Assembly: GCA_937919225.1 (NCBI GenBank)
Contig: CALFRH010000280.1
Span: forward strand, 1 to 32,604
From: an uncultured Parvularcula sp.
GTDB taxonomy: Bacteria; Pseudomonadota; Alphaproteobacteria; Caulobacterales; Parvularculaceae
Reading direction: 5' to 3'
Length of the DNA: 32,604 bases
Shown: positions 8,962 through 17,621 of the stretch, piece after piece
How the letters are laid out: every line of letters starts with the position of its first letter
How positions within the stretch are numbered: position 1 is the first letter of the stretch
Made by a program: the position numbers and the translations under genes
Notes under the pieces: model-generated
Database searches by the model: none
The model's input: the letters and a program-made list of their open reading frames with translations, nothing else
Told to the model about the DNA's origin: nothing

Positions 8962-10545
8962 ATGGGAATTTCAAGCGGCGCAGCCAATCAAGAGCACTGG
9001 TCCGGGCGTGCGGCATTCATTTTGGCGGCCGTTGGGTCTGCGGTTGGCCTCGGAAATCTAGTCCGCTTTCCCTACGTCGCTGGTGATACCGGGGGCGGGG
9101 CTTTCGTCGTTCTTTACCTTTTGTGCATTCTTTTTATTGGCATTCCGGTGCTGATGGCCGAACTCTATATTGGTCGACGAGGGGGCGGCAGCTCAGTGGC
9201 TGCCATTCGCAGGCTTGCCACGGCAGAGGGAAAATCCAGCACGTGGGCCCTTATTGGTTGGATTGGGATGGTGGCGAGTTTCCTGATCGTCACCTTTTAC
9301 TCAGTGCTTGCGGGATGGGTTCTCCATTTCGTGCTTGTTTCCATCGGTGACCTTGCCGCCAATGTCGGCGAAAATGGACCAGGTGCTCTTGCGGCGCCAG
9401 CGTTCGCTAATATGGAGGAGGGTGAGATCAGTGCCCAGCTTGGTGGCCTTGTGTCAAACCCGACCCGTATGTTGGTCATGCACGCGATCTTCATGGCCGT
9501 GACGGTCTTCATTGTTTCGCGTGGCGTAAAAGGAGGGATTGAGGCAGCGGCGAAGGTGTTGATGCCGATCTTCTTCTTTCTTCTGATCATGTTGACCCTG
9601 TCATCGCTCGTGAATGGCGATGCAGCAGCCGGGTTCTCTTTCCTGTTTAAGCCTGATTTTAGCGCTCTGGCCGCAAATCTGATCGACGGCTCCATTTTGT
9701 TGCAGGCCATTGGCCAGGCGTTTTTCTCACTCAGCCTTGGGTCAGCGATGATGGTCACCTACGGCATTTATATGAGCCGGGAAGAAGACATTCCGACGTC
9801 GGCCAAAGTCGTGGGGATGGCCGATACATCGGTGGCGTTGGTGGCGGGGCTTGCGATCTTCCCCATCGTATTCTCCTTTCCCGCGCTTGCGGCGAACCTG
9901 GATGAAAAAGGGGCGGGTTTTGCGTTGCTGTTTGACACGCTGCCATTGGCTTTCCACCAACTGCCCTTTGGCGGTTTGTTTGCGATTGCCTTTTTCATCA
10001 TGACACTGTTCGCCGCGCTAACCTCATCAATTGCGCTGCTTGAGGTGGCTGTGGCCTTTACTGACGGCGACATCGATGTTGCTCCAGATCAACGTCGCCG
10101 CCGCCGTCTCATCGGCGCCATCAGTCTTGGGGGGCTCGCCTTCTTGATCGGTGTGGGGCACGCATTATCACAGGTGCCGGTTAGCGTTCAGGACACGTTC
10201 TTTAATAGCTGGCAGCCTCTGGGGGCGATTCCCCTGTTTGCTGGGAAGACACTCCTCGATGTGGTGGATTTTTTGACGGCGAATGTTCTCCTACTCCTTG
10301 GCGGGTTCCTTACGGCAATCTTTGCCGGTTGGATTGTGTCTACGTCAGCCGCGAAGGAGGAGTTGCGTTTTGGCAATGAGGCGGCCTTTGGTCGGTGGCT
10401 GTTCTTAGTGCGGTGGGTCGCTCCCGCCTTTGTTGGGGCGGTTCTCATTTATGGGGCGATTATCTCACCGGTTCTGGCTCAACGGGCAGAGCGCGGGTCG
10501 GAAGCTGCTCAGGTGATTGAGGAAATGTCACAGCCTGCTGAGTAA
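8962..10545 (+). CDS. Sodium-dependent transporter, NSS/SNF family (LeuT-like)
   Basis: A 527-residue membrane protein with about twelve hydrophobic segments. The first one carries the family signature 'GSAVGLGNLVRFPY' (residues 25-38). In LeuT the corresponding unwound helix 1 binds Na+ and the amino-acid substrate, and its arginine is part of the extracellular gate. The downstream 'GDTGGGAFVVLYLL' is also typical. Substrate is probably an amino acid or related amine, coupled to Na+, but cannot be read from the sequence. GAGGG lies a few bases upstream of the ATG. It is a single gene, divergent from the Hpt gene across 155 bases. Confidence 0.95.
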   Translation: MGISSGAANQEHWSGRAAFILAAVGSAVGLGNLVRFPYVAGDTGGGAFVVLYLLCILFIGIPVLMAELYIGRRGGGSSVAAIRRLATAEGKSSTWALIGWIGMVASFLIVTFYSVLAGWVLHFVLVSIGDLAANVGENGPGALAAPAFANMEEGEISAQLGGLVSNPTRMLVMHAIFMAVTVFIVSRGVKGGIEAAAKVLMPIFFFLLIMLTLSSLVNGDAAAGFSFLFKPDFSALAANLIDGSILLQAIGQAFFSLSLGSAMMVTYGIYMSREEDIPTSAKVVGMADTSVALVAGLAIFPIVFSFPALAANLDEKGAGFALLFDTLPLAFHQLPFGGLFAIAFFIMTLFAALTSSIALLEVAVAFTDGDIDVAPDQRRRRRLIGAISLGGLAFLIGVGHALSQVPVSVQDTFFNSWQPLGAIPLFAGKTLLDVVDFLTANVLLLLGGFLTAIFAGWIVSTSAAKEELRFGNEAAFGRWLFLVRWVAPAFVGAVLIYGAIISPVLAQRAERGSEAAQVIEEMSQPAE

Positions 10546-10621
10546 AGTGCGTTGCGGCTAACGTGGGTCAGCGAAAGTCGGTTCACGCGCTCAAAATTAA
10601 AAACTTAGCGCGCCGGGCGAT

Positions 10622-10984
10622 CTACTTGCCGGTGTACTCCACACCAATGTCTTGGCCCCGCTGCCATACGACCCGGGCGGCCTTGTGGATACCAAGGAGT
10701 GGTGACCGCACACGGATTAATTCGGGAATAGCCTCTGGCGTGTCAAAGCGTAGTCGCGCGCCCTCTGAGGAAAAGTCGACGACCACCGCCTGTCGGGATC
10801 GGCCGCCAGGATAATCCACATGAGCGATGCGGTGGACGCTATACCGCTCGCTCCGTCGGGATTGTCTTGTTTTTGGCTCAGGGGGCAGGTCTTGCGACGT
10901 GTCGGCAGGGCGCAGCGCGCGCTCAAGGCGCTTACTGTCCATATTCCGGCGCCCAAACGGCGTGCCTAACAATCGTCGAACCAT
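10622..10984 (-). CDS. PilZ domain protein (probable cyclic-di-GMP effector)
   Basis: A 120-residue protein consisting mostly of one PilZ domain. Both ligand-binding signatures are present: RxxxR (the RRSER segment around residues 43-47) and DxSxxG (DFSSEG, around 70-75). Strand-like 'ARVVWQRGQDIGVEY' closes the barrel. PilZ proteins bind cyclic-di-GMP and alter motility, polysaccharide export or other targets. There is no fused output domain, so it would act through a partner. The ATG at 10984 is assumed; an ATG at 10942 (residue 15) is possible because both have weak ribosome binding sites. It lies downstream of pip on the same strand, 89 bases away. Confidence 0.9.
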   Translation of the reverse strand: MVRRLLGTPFGRRNMDSKRLERALRPADTSQDLPPEPKTRQSRRSERYSVHRIAHVDYPGGRSRQAVVVDFSSEGARLRFDTPEAIPELIRVRSPLLGIHKAARVVWQRGQDIGVEYTGK

Positions 10985-11073
10985 GGTTCTTTTTACCGCT
11001 AAAGGGTTAAGGGATCCCCTATGCCGAGGTGTGTCGCTGGCGCACTACAACCTATGGGCGTTGACCTGGAGGT

Positions 11074-12027
11074 TTATCGTATTGCGAATTGGTCAGTGGC
11101 ACGGACCAGCACGTCGATAATGCCTTCCTCACTCGCCGCATGTCCGGCATCGGGTACGAGCTTAAGGTCGCCCTCCGCCCAACATTGGGACAGTTCCCAA
11201 GCCGTTTTTACTGGGGTGACCACATCATATCGGCCTTGTGCAATAACACCTGGGATACCGCTTAGTAGATGAGCGTTTTCGAGGAGCCAGCCCTCCCTCT
11301 CGAAGAAGCCACCATTCACAAAATAGTGGCATTCGATGCGGGCAAACGCCAACGCAAATTGGTCACCGCCAAAACTCGTGACACGGTCAGGGGAGGGAAG
11401 TAGCGATACCGTTGTTCCTTCCCATACGGACCATGCTTTTGCAGCGACCAGACGCTCCCCTGCATCCTCGCTGGTTAAGCGTCGATGATAGGCGGTGATC
11501 AAGTCGCCGCGTTCTCCAGGCGGGATCTGCGCTAAGAAGGACTGCCAAGCATCGGGAAAAAGCCAGCTCGCGCCTTCTTGGTAAAACCAGTGCAGCTCCT
11601 CGCGCCGAAGGGTGAAAATGCCGCGCAAGACGAGTTCCGACACACGGTCCTTGTGGGTCAAGGCGTAGGTCAATGCGAGCGTTGACCCCCATGAACCGCC
11701 AAAGACCTGCCACGCCTCTATGCCTAGATGTTGGCGCAGAGCCTCCATATCGGCCACAAGGTCCCACGTGGTATTCTCTCGAAGTTCCGCATTGGGGGTC
11801 GACCGACCGCAGCCCCGTTGGTCGAACAATACAATTCTGTAAAGTTCAGGACTAAAATAGCGCCGCATTGACGGGGTGGATCCACCGCCGGGGCCCCCGT
11901 GGCACACGACAACCGGCTTCCCATTAGGGTTGCCTGAGACCTCATAATAGATTTCATGAAGGGCTGAGACTTTCAGTCGACCGCGCTCCCGCGGGTCGAG
12001 GGGCGGATAGAGTTTTTTTTTCGTCAT
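11074..12027 (-). CDS. pip: Proline iminopeptidase (alpha/beta hydrolase, family S33)
   Basis: A 317-residue cytosolic alpha/beta-hydrolase that removes N-terminal proline from peptides. It has the oxyanion motif HGGPGGG, the nucleophile elbow GGSWGS (Ser112), the acidic residue in GRYDVVTP (Asp268) and the catalytic His in PDAGHAAS (His296). The opening 'YPPLDP..RG.L.VS..H.IYYE.SG' and 'LFDQRGCGRSTP' are classic for this enzyme. I chose the ATG at 12027, which gives the usual N-terminus MTKKKLYPPLDP; the frame is open to 12096 but the added residues do not fit the family. Confidence 0.95.
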   Translation of the reverse strand: MTKKKLYPPLDPRERGRLKVSALHEIYYEVSGNPNGKPVVVCHGGPGGGSTPSMRRYFSPELYRIVLFDQRGCGRSTPNAELRENTTWDLVADMEALRQHLGIEAWQVFGGSWGSTLALTYALTHKDRVSELVLRGIFTLRREELHWFYQEGASWLFPDAWQSFLAQIPPGERGDLITAYHRRLTSEDAGERLVAAKAWSVWEGTTVSLLPSPDRVTSFGGDQFALAFARIECHYFVNGGFFEREGWLLENAHLLSGIPGVIAQGRYDVVTPVKTAWELSQCWAEGDLKLVPDAGHAASEEGIIDVLVRATDQFAIR

Positions 12028-12169
12028 GGATGGGAACAAGGGGTTCGAATTCGGAAACACTGTGTTAGGGTTTACTCGTGGTTGAGAAAACCACAAGAGA
12101 CGTGCCGATCAGGGTGGGACGGCGTTAAGGTGGGTTTGCTACGGGCGACGATATCGTGGTTCGACAGCA

Positions 12170-12199
12170 TTGTAATTTTGGCGGTCGCTATTCGATAGT
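12170..12199 (+). promoter_or_regulatory. Possible sigma-70-type promoter of the lipoprotein gene
   Basis: TTGTAA at 12170-12175 and GATAGT at 12194-12199 are separated by 18 bases and lie just upstream of the lipoprotein start at 12223. Each box matches four of six consensus positions, so this is only a candidate; a start of transcription there would leave a very short leader. Confidence 0.3.
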
Positions 12200-12222
12200 A
12201 GGCTTTGGGCAAGGCAGGTACT

Positions 12223-12882
12223 ATGATCTCTGTGGGTCGTCCGGTGCGGGCAGTCGCTTTTATTCTGGGGCTAATCGGTCTCTCTGCGTGTGCGTCGGTG
12301 AAGGTCGCCGTCCCCGGTTTCAGTAAATCACAGGAAACAGTTGACGCCGGCTACTCCGAGCGTGTGGCCCTTCTTGAAGCGACCGAGGCCTTGTCCGATC
12401 AGCCTTGGGGAGAGGCTGACGAAAGCGGCATGATGTCAGTGCTGTTTGGGAAGGGGCGTGACAACCAAGCGGATCGCCTCGTCGAAGATTATTTGGCAAC
12501 GGCGAAAGCTGACGGTGCGGACCCGGTGCTAATTGTGATGCAAGATATGCACACATCGCTTGCGAATGCCCGTCATGTTGCAGAAGCCGGTCGCCAGGCC
12601 GTGGTCGCGATTACGCCCGTTGCTTCCGACATCACCATGCTTGAGGATGCAATCGGTGAAGCGCGCGAGTGTCGCGATATGTATGTTAAGGCCCTAAAGA
12701 TGTTGGACCGTCGCGGCGCCAATATTACTCGGGACGAAGTGCGCGATGTTCGCGATGCCTTCTCCCAGACAATTGCCGATATCGGTCAGACAGCTGATCT
12801 TGTTGCAGAGCGGGTTAGTGAAGAAGACGGTAAAGGCCGATATGCAAGCCGTACGGCGACGGAAGCCGTATACGACGAATAG
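12223..12882 (+). CDS. Hypothetical lipoprotein
   Basis: A 219-residue protein that I do not recognise. The N-terminus is a type II signal peptide: positively charged MISVGRPVR, a hydrophobic stretch, and a lipobox LSAC with Cys23 as the lipidated residue. The mature part is predominantly helical, Ala/Asp/Glu-rich and without further hydrophobic segments. It is therefore probably a membrane-anchored periplasmic protein. The start was chosen at the ATG preceded by AAGGCAGG; an in-frame TTG six codons earlier (12205) has no such support. It is a single gene, convergent with the TetR gene 19 bases away. Confidence 0.75.
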   Translation: MISVGRPVRAVAFILGLIGLSACASVKVAVPGFSKSQETVDAGYSERVALLEATEALSDQPWGEADESGMMSVLFGKGRDNQADRLVEDYLATAKADGADPVLIVMQDMHTSLANARHVAEAGRQAVVAITPVASDITMLEDAIGEARECRDMYVKALKMLDRRGANITRDEVRDVRDAFSQTIADIGQTADLVAERVSEEDGKGRYASRTATEAVYDE

Positions 12883-12901
12883 TCTATGCAAAGCCGCGTC
12901 G

Positions 12902-13516
12902 CTACGCTCCCAATTCAGTAGCCACAGACCGTACAACTAACTCAATTTGTGTCCAGACTTCATCCTCTGTCGCGAGAAGCCCATCTCTGCCAACCGAGAC
13001 TGTGACGATTCCATGAACCGCTGCCCAAAGTGCAGCTGCTGCAAGTGCTAAACGGTCTGGCTCCAAATTATCTGACAAACCCGAGACAGTGGTACGCACA
13101 ATATCAAAAACAGCGCGCTCCTTTTGCCGATACCAATCGGGCACTCGCGATTTACCGCGGCGGTTAAAGGCTAGGACTCCGGCCCAGAGATCCTGGTTCG
13201 CGACAACAAAGTGCAGATAGGTCCGTGACAGACAGAGCATAAGATCGACCGTTGCCGCTCCCTTTGCTCTGGCATCATCAAGGTCAGTGTTCACCGCCAC
13301 CATCAGTTCGTCGTAGGCCGATGCGTTTACATGGAAGAGAAGCTCCTCCAATTGCCCAAACAGATTGTACACAGTCCCGACGGACACGCCGAGGCGTACA
13401 GCGAGGAGGCGGGCCTGTACCTTATCGGGTCCGCCTTCAGCCATCATTTGGCGGGCTTCCCCGATGGCGGCTTCACGCATATCTTCGAGTGAACGTTTTT
13501 GTGCTTTTACAGCCAT
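12902..13516 (-). CDS. TetR family transcriptional regulator (WHG-type ligand domain)
   Basis: A 204-residue regulator. The N-terminal DNA-binding helix-turn-helix is evident around residues 25-55, with the typical 'ARLLAVRLGVSVGTVYNLF' recognition helix. The C-terminal half contains ALWAAVHGIV, the Trp-x-x-x-His-Gly pattern of the TetR_C_33 (WHG) ligand-binding domain. The ATG at 13516 has GAGAGG at five bases; the open frame to 13552 is ignored. It faces an MFS transporter across 424 bases with three dyads, so it probably represses itself and perhaps the transporter (inference). The effector is unknown. Confidence 0.88.
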   Translation of the reverse strand: MAVKAQKRSLEDMREAAIGEARQMMAEGGPDKVQARLLAVRLGVSVGTVYNLFGQLEELLFHVNASAYDELMVAVNTDLDDARAKGAATVDLMLCLSRTYLHFVVANQDLWAGVLAFNRRGKSRVPDWYRQKERAVFDIVRTTVSGLSDNLEPDRLALAAAALWAAVHGIVTVSVGRDGLLATEDEVWTQIELVVRSVATELGA

Positions 13517-13674
13517 AGTGCCTCTCCCGTTTCGTCCTGAGCGTCGCGCCAAACCATTGCCCTAGCGAATGCCAGAGTGAGCATCGATTTTCGGCCATTC
13601 ACGACGCGACCGGTAAAAATCCAGAGCAAACAAATGGCTCAAGGAAAGGCCAATTGCCTGAGTGGATCATCGTT

Positions 13675-13689
13675 ATGAACAAGGTTCAT
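13675..13689. promoter_or_regulatory. Candidate TetR operator (ATGAAC-AAG-GTTCAT)
   Basis: A perfect inverted repeat with six-base arms and a three-base centre, 159 bases upstream of the TetR start. Short TGAAC/GTTCA dyads of this shape are a common form of TetR-family operator. Binding by the neighbouring regulator is inferred from position. Confidence 0.45.
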
Positions 13690-13741
13690 TTTTGATGCAA
13701 GAGGGCTATGTCGTCACGGTTAAAGGAGGTCAGAGGGCCGC

Positions 13742-13757
13742 CCCTAAGTGCTTAGGG
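13742..13757. promoter_or_regulatory. Dyad CCCTAAG-TG-CTTAGGG
   Basis: Seven-base perfect arms around a two-base centre, 14 to 16 bases past the orphan ribosome-binding-like sequence. As RNA it would form a short GC-capped hairpin with a four-base loop. It could be an operator or a transcript end; there is no T-run. Confidence 0.35.
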
Positions 13758-13835
13758 CGTCGGAAGGTCATATTGGATAAGAGAACCCCGGCTCACGCGC
13801 GCAATACAAAAAGGCGATAGCCTCTCAAAGAGCCA

Positions 13836-13850
13836 ATCAGACAGTCTGAT
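13836..13850. promoter_or_regulatory. Dyad ATCAGAC-A-GTCTGAT upstream of MFS gene
   Basis: A perfect 15-base palindrome (seven-base arms, one-base centre) 91 bases upstream of the MFS start, immediately followed by a second small dyad, ATAC-T-GTAT, at 13849-13857. This is a plausible operator for the transporter; the cognate regulator is not proven. Confidence 0.45.
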
Positions 13851-13940
13851 ACTGTATGAGCCGATCGGGACTTAACGCCCATGGCCTCAATCGTGTAAGG
13901 CGACACCACTAGACCTATCACGGGCAACTCAAAGAAATCT

Positions 13941-15188
13941 GTGCACGATCTTTCTACACCTTCACGGAGACGCCTTCCTCTGTTCCCCATCAGCCCGCGG
14001 CTGGGGTTCATGGCGCTTTATGGAGCGCAATTCCTGTTTCTGGGTGTTCAGCTGCCCTTTTTCTCCGGATGGCTTGACGCCACAGGTTTTGGCGCGCCAG
14101 CCATTGGTGGGCTCATGGGCTTTGCGCTGGTTCTGCGGCTCTTATTGTCGCCTATTATTGCCTACCGCTCTGAAAGCTTGCGTGATCCGCGACTGGCGAT
14201 TCGCATGACCGCTGCGCTAATGTTCGTATGCAGCAGCCTTCTGCTGCTACCGATTCCTAATGAACTTGTTAGCGTCTCAAGTGTTTTGATGCTGTTTTGC
14301 TTCGGTTTGTTGGTTCCCCTGACAGACTCGGCTGTATTGCGGGCGGATCGCCGGGGTGAGCTGGCCTACGGCCCGGTGCGGGGGGCCGGGTCCGCCACCT
14401 TTATTATCGCAAATCTTGCTGGCGGTGCTCTTATCGCCACCCATTCAGATGTGATGGCGGTATGGGCCATGGCGGGGGCAGCAGGGCTCACTCTGCTGGC
14501 TGGGATGGCGTTGCCTCGCGAGGCTGGCCCTGCGGCGCGCGCGCCTGTGAAAGCTGCCCCTAACCTGAAACGAGCGGGCCAGCTCTTTCGGTCGCGCTCG
14601 TTTTTACTCATGTTGTTTGCCGCGGGGTTGGTGCAGGGGGGGCATGCCACCTATTATACGTTTTCGGAACTTCACTGGTCCGCCCTGGGCTATTCAAGCC
14701 TGCTGATCGGTCTTTTGTGGACGGTTGGTGTCTTGTGCGAGATCGGCTTATTGCTTGTGATACGGCGGGTTTTGAAGAAGCTAAGCCCGGCACAGCTTAT
14801 TGCCATTGGTGCAATCGGCGCGATCATCCGTTGGCCGCTGATAGGCCTGTCGCCGCCATTGCCAGTGTTGTTTCTGTTACAGATGATGCATGCACTGACC
14901 TTTGCGGCCACCTATATGGGGTCCGTGGAGTTTATCGGTCGGGCTGTGCCAGAGGCTTATCGCACCACAGCGATGACGGTCATTTCAACCTTGGGGGTGG
15001 GGGCGATGACCGGCTTAGCCTCTGTCGTGGCGGGGTTCATTTTCGTGAGGGAGGCGCCGTTTGCGGCGTATGCCCTCATGGGGGGGATGGGATGTGTGGC
15101 CCTTATCCTCGCCCTGCTTTTGATGCGGCGCTGGGATGGTGGTCCGCTACACGCAGTGCCGGACGAGACCCCATCCTCAAAGCACTAA
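13941..15188 (+). CDS. MFS transporter, MFS_1-like (HcaT/PPP-type)
   Basis: A 415-residue major facilitator protein with about twelve hydrophobic segments in two halves joined by a basic loop (around residues 190-215). The 'AYGPVRGAGSATFIIANLAGG' region at the start of the fourth to fifth helix matches the YGxxRxxGSxxF...N..G signature of the MFS_1-like group that includes 3-phenylpropionate permease HcaT. Substrate is unknown. The GTG at 13941 has only a weak upstream AAAGAAA; an ATG at 14010 (residue 24) would still leave the first helix. Its 3' end overlaps the CHASE2 gene by 12 bases (convergent). Confidence 0.85.
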   Translation: MHDLSTPSRRRLPLFPISPRLGFMALYGAQFLFLGVQLPFFSGWLDATGFGAPAIGGLMGFALVLRLLLSPIIAYRSESLRDPRLAIRMTAALMFVCSSLLLLPIPNELVSVSSVLMLFCFGLLVPLTDSAVLRADRRGELAYGPVRGAGSATFIIANLAGGALIATHSDVMAVWAMAGAAGLTLLAGMALPREAGPAARAPVKAAPNLKRAGQLFRSRSFLLMLFAAGLVQGGHATYYTFSELHWSALGYSSLLIGLLWTVGVLCEIGLLLVIRRVLKKLSPAQLIAIGAIGAIIRWPLIGLSPPLPVLFLLQMMHALTFAATYMGSVEFIGRAVPEAYRTTAMTVISTLGVGAMTGLASVVAGFIFVREAPFAAYALMGGMGCVALILALLLMRRWDGGPLHAVPDETPSSKH

Positions 15189-17447
15189 AACGGCGGCCGG
15201 TTCACGGGGGGCGTCATGGTCTTTATCGACCTGGGCTGCCCGTAACCGATCATCATAAAGATCAATATAGGCGTCGGGCACCCCAGCGATCCCCCTCAGG
15301 CGTTGTAGCTGGACCGCGGTGGCACTGAGGTCACTATTTCGCCAGGAAAGCACCAATTCCCTTTGGGTATCGGCCAATTGCCGAAACGCTTTGGATGCCT
15401 TCAAAAAGGGATTGCCCACAAGGCCGTAAACCGTCCGTACAGGGTCGGCTTCTCCTGTGCGGACGACATCAAGATCCAGGAACGCGTAATGATGCCTAAG
15501 AGCGTCGAAAACGATGTCATCGGTAATAATCGCAGGTCCGTACACCTTCGCTCGTTGGCGCAAAGCGGTAGCCAGACGCACCGCGTCGCCGATGACAGAG
15601 TACCGATTCCGGTTGCCGCGGCCGACGGGGCCGGCGAAACAGGGCGCGGTGGCAAGACCTATTTCGAGATACCCATCGGCAGCCCCAAGGTCGGTGCTAT
15701 TTTCATCCAGATCTCCGGCCAGTGCGGCCGCCTGCACATTCTCGGACATCGCGTTAACGTCGTCGATCATTTTGAGTGCGCAGCCGCAGGCTTTTTCAAT
15801 AGGATTCTCAAGGCTTTCTGGGACATTCCAATAGCCCAAAAGCCGTCCGTCCTCTCCATAATCGACAGTGCCGTCATGGGCCAAGATCGTCTTTCGCAGC
15901 ATATCATTGGCGGAGGCGACATAGCGGACAAAATCATCGGGCCGACTTTGGAACCGATCCAGCACGGGCTGGGGGAGGCGCAACGCACAGGAGAGGACAG
16001 TAACCTCGCGCCGCTGACCGCGCAGGAGGTTCCCGCTGCCGGTCTGCAGTTTGATCATCGTCCGGCGAGGCAGAGCACCATGAAATTGTCCGCGCACCGC
16101 ATCATCTCGGAGGAGCATGTCGCCAATAACTGTGACCAAAATCGCGATGGGGGCACCCACAAGGGTGGCGATGGCCGGTAGGGGATCGAGAAGGATCTGC
16201 GATTGCCGAAAGGCGAAGAACGCGCCAGCCAGCAGAAGAACAGTGAACACAACACAAAGGGAGGTCGTCACACGGCGCTTTGCGTAAAGTGTTGCCCCAA
16301 TTGTCATCGCACCAAGCAGGAGCGCCAATAGGCCTTCGGCAAGGCCGGCCCAATTCGGTCGCTGAGGGATATGCCCAAGCGTCAATTGCTCAGCCAGTTG
16401 AACATGCACCATCGTCGGGGTCATTTCCCCCCGGGCGGTCGACAGAATGGCGCCCGGCGTCACACTTTCGCCGATAAAGACGACTTTACCCGCAAGAGGC
16501 TGTGTCCAGCTGGGCTCGCCCTCTAGCACTCGCCAGGCGGGGAGGGGCTGGCGGTTTGTATCCGCCGGCAGCCAAAGACGAACACCACTTCGCCGGTCAA
16601 GCGCGATTGTTGTGTCTCCAACGGTGAGGGTTTCAGGGGGTGGTCCCTCTACCCGAAGCCGCTGACCGGATGCGGTGACGTCAAGACCATCCTCGGCCAA
16701 GATGAGACCCGCAAGGGCGGCAAGGGGAGCGGGCTGTTCGCCTACAGACCATAAAAGAGAACTCCGCCGGACCTTCCCGTCTGGATCCGCCATCAGGCTG
16801 GCAACCGAGATAAGGGCCGTTTCGGATAAACCAGCGTCAATATCATCCGTAAGCGGCGCGGTGGGAAGTGCTAAATATCCAGTATTCCCCGTCGCGGTAA
16901 GCGATAACCATGGGCTAGCGGCGACATCGGCGCGCGCCCACGCGCTCCCGGCCTCTCGACTAGGAGAACGCATCTGTCCAACGCTAAGGGCCGTCTTAGC
17001 GGTCGCTGCCGCCGCGGCGAGGGCGGCATTATTGGTGGGCAGCTGCGCAATTTCGCGAATGGCATTGTCCGATCCTGGGACCGATTGCCAGAATTGAGTG
17101 ACCACCTCCGGGGAAAGGGGATCTGCTCCCTCCACGGGGACGGTCACCACCACAGAAGCGGCTCCTGCTTTCTCAGCGGCGGCAACAAGGCCCGCAAGGG
17201 TGGTGCGGGGCCATGGCCACGGGCCGACTTCCGCCAGGCTCTGGTCATCAATATCGATGACGGCAAGGGATGATGTTTCCGCCGCAGGACGCGGGTTCAT
17301 CCGCTGGAACGCGTCAAAAAGGGCCTCTCGCGGCTGTACCCCCGGCTGGTGGGCGGACGTCACCGCCATCGCCACAACAATGAGGATGAAAGCCACAGGG
17401 GCCACCAGCAAAACGCGTAATCGCTGCTGAAGCCTTTGTTCTATCAT
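15177..17447 (-). CDS. CHASE2 domain protein with degenerate class III nucleotidyl cyclase domain
   Basis: A 756-residue membrane receptor-like protein. Order: a transmembrane helix (residues 11-31), a periplasmic CHASE2 sensor (about 35-355, with 'LAVIDIDDQSLAEVGPWPWPR' and 'GKVVFIGES'), three transmembrane helices (about 366-446), and a class III cyclase-like domain (about 475-680). The cyclase core is recognisable from REVTVL at 480-485 and RYSVIGDAVRLA at 615-626. However, the first metal-binding Asp is Ala488, and the Asn and Arg that stabilise the transition state are Arg624 and Ala628. It is therefore probably not an active cyclase. AAGGG lies six bases from the start. It is divergent from mlaE. 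Confidence 0.85.
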   Translation of the reverse strand: MIEQRLQQRLRVLLVAPVAFILIVVAMAVTSAHQPGVQPREALFDAFQRMNPRPAAETSSLAVIDIDDQSLAEVGPWPWPRTTLAGLVAAAEKAGAASVVVTVPVEGADPLSPEVVTQFWQSVPGSDNAIREIAQLPTNNAALAAAAATAKTALSVGQMRSPSREAGSAWARADVAASPWLSLTATGNTGYLALPTAPLTDDIDAGLSETALISVASLMADPDGKVRRSSLLWSVGEQPAPLAALAGLILAEDGLDVTASGQRLRVEGPPPETLTVGDTTIALDRRSGVRLWLPADTNRQPLPAWRVLEGEPSWTQPLAGKVVFIGESVTPGAILSTARGEMTPTMVHVQLAEQLTLGHIPQRPNWAGLAEGLLALLLGAMTIGATLYAKRRVTTSLCVVFTVLLLAGAFFAFRQSQILLDPLPAIATLVGAPIAILVTVIGDMLLRDDAVRGQFHGALPRRTMIKLQTGSGNLLRGQRREVTVLSCALRLPQPVLDRFQSRPDDFVRYVASANDMLRKTILAHDGTVDYGEDGRLLGYWNVPESLENPIEKACGCALKMIDDVNAMSENVQAAALAGDLDENSTDLGAADGYLEIGLATAPCFAGPVGRGNRNRYSVIGDAVRLATALRQRAKVYGPAIITDDIVFDALRHHYAFLDLDVVRTGEADPVRTVYGLVGNPFLKASKAFRQLADTQRELVLSWRNSDLSATAVQLQRLRGIAGVPDAYIDLYDDRLRAAQVDKDHDAPREPAAVLVL

Positions 17448-17504
17448 GGCGTACCCTTAAATACTCGCGTGGAGGGACGCGAAAACCATGCCGTCCAACA
17501 CACT

Positions 17505-17533
17505 TTGACACCTGAATTCGCCAAATAAGACAA
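17505..17533 (+). promoter_or_regulatory. Possible -35 element upstream of mlaE
   Basis: A perfect TTGACA lies at 17505-17510, about 110 bases upstream of mlaE. The best -10 candidates near 17525-17533 (ATAAGA, TAAGAC) are poorly matched or wrongly spaced, so the promoter is tentative. Confidence 0.25.
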
Positions 17534-17621
17534 GTCTTCATGGCCCGTTCAGCTCTCTGTGGCATGGTGAATGAATGTTTACGCCCCGGGCAAGGGGCAA
17601 TTGCGGTGGTGAGTGCGGGCC

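Larger units (their letters stand above)
13517..13940. promoter_or_regulatory. Long divergent TetR-MFS intergenic region
   Basis: This 424-base stretch between the divergent TetR and MFS genes contains no convincing protein-coding frame. It holds three dyads (listed separately) and an AAAGGAGGT at 13722-13730 that resembles a perfect ribosome binding site but has no plausible start codon at the usual distance. No clear sigma-70 promoter was found. The length and dyad density suggest regulatory function or the remnant of a lost small gene. Confidence 0.5.

Noticed and set aside
13793-14011. A 72-residue minus-strand frame in the TetR-MFS gap.
   Set aside because: It overlaps the MFS start, has no ribosome binding site I can see, and no protein-like features.
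14717-15328. A 203-residue plus-strand frame overlapping the MFS gene.
   Set aside because: Translation is Cys/Gly/His-rich noise; the MFS frame has proper membrane segments over the same bases.
15363-16181. A 272-residue plus-strand open frame opposite the CHASE2 gene.
   Set aside because: It lies wholly antisense to a gene with clear domains and has no domain-like features; it is an artefact of GC-rich codon use.
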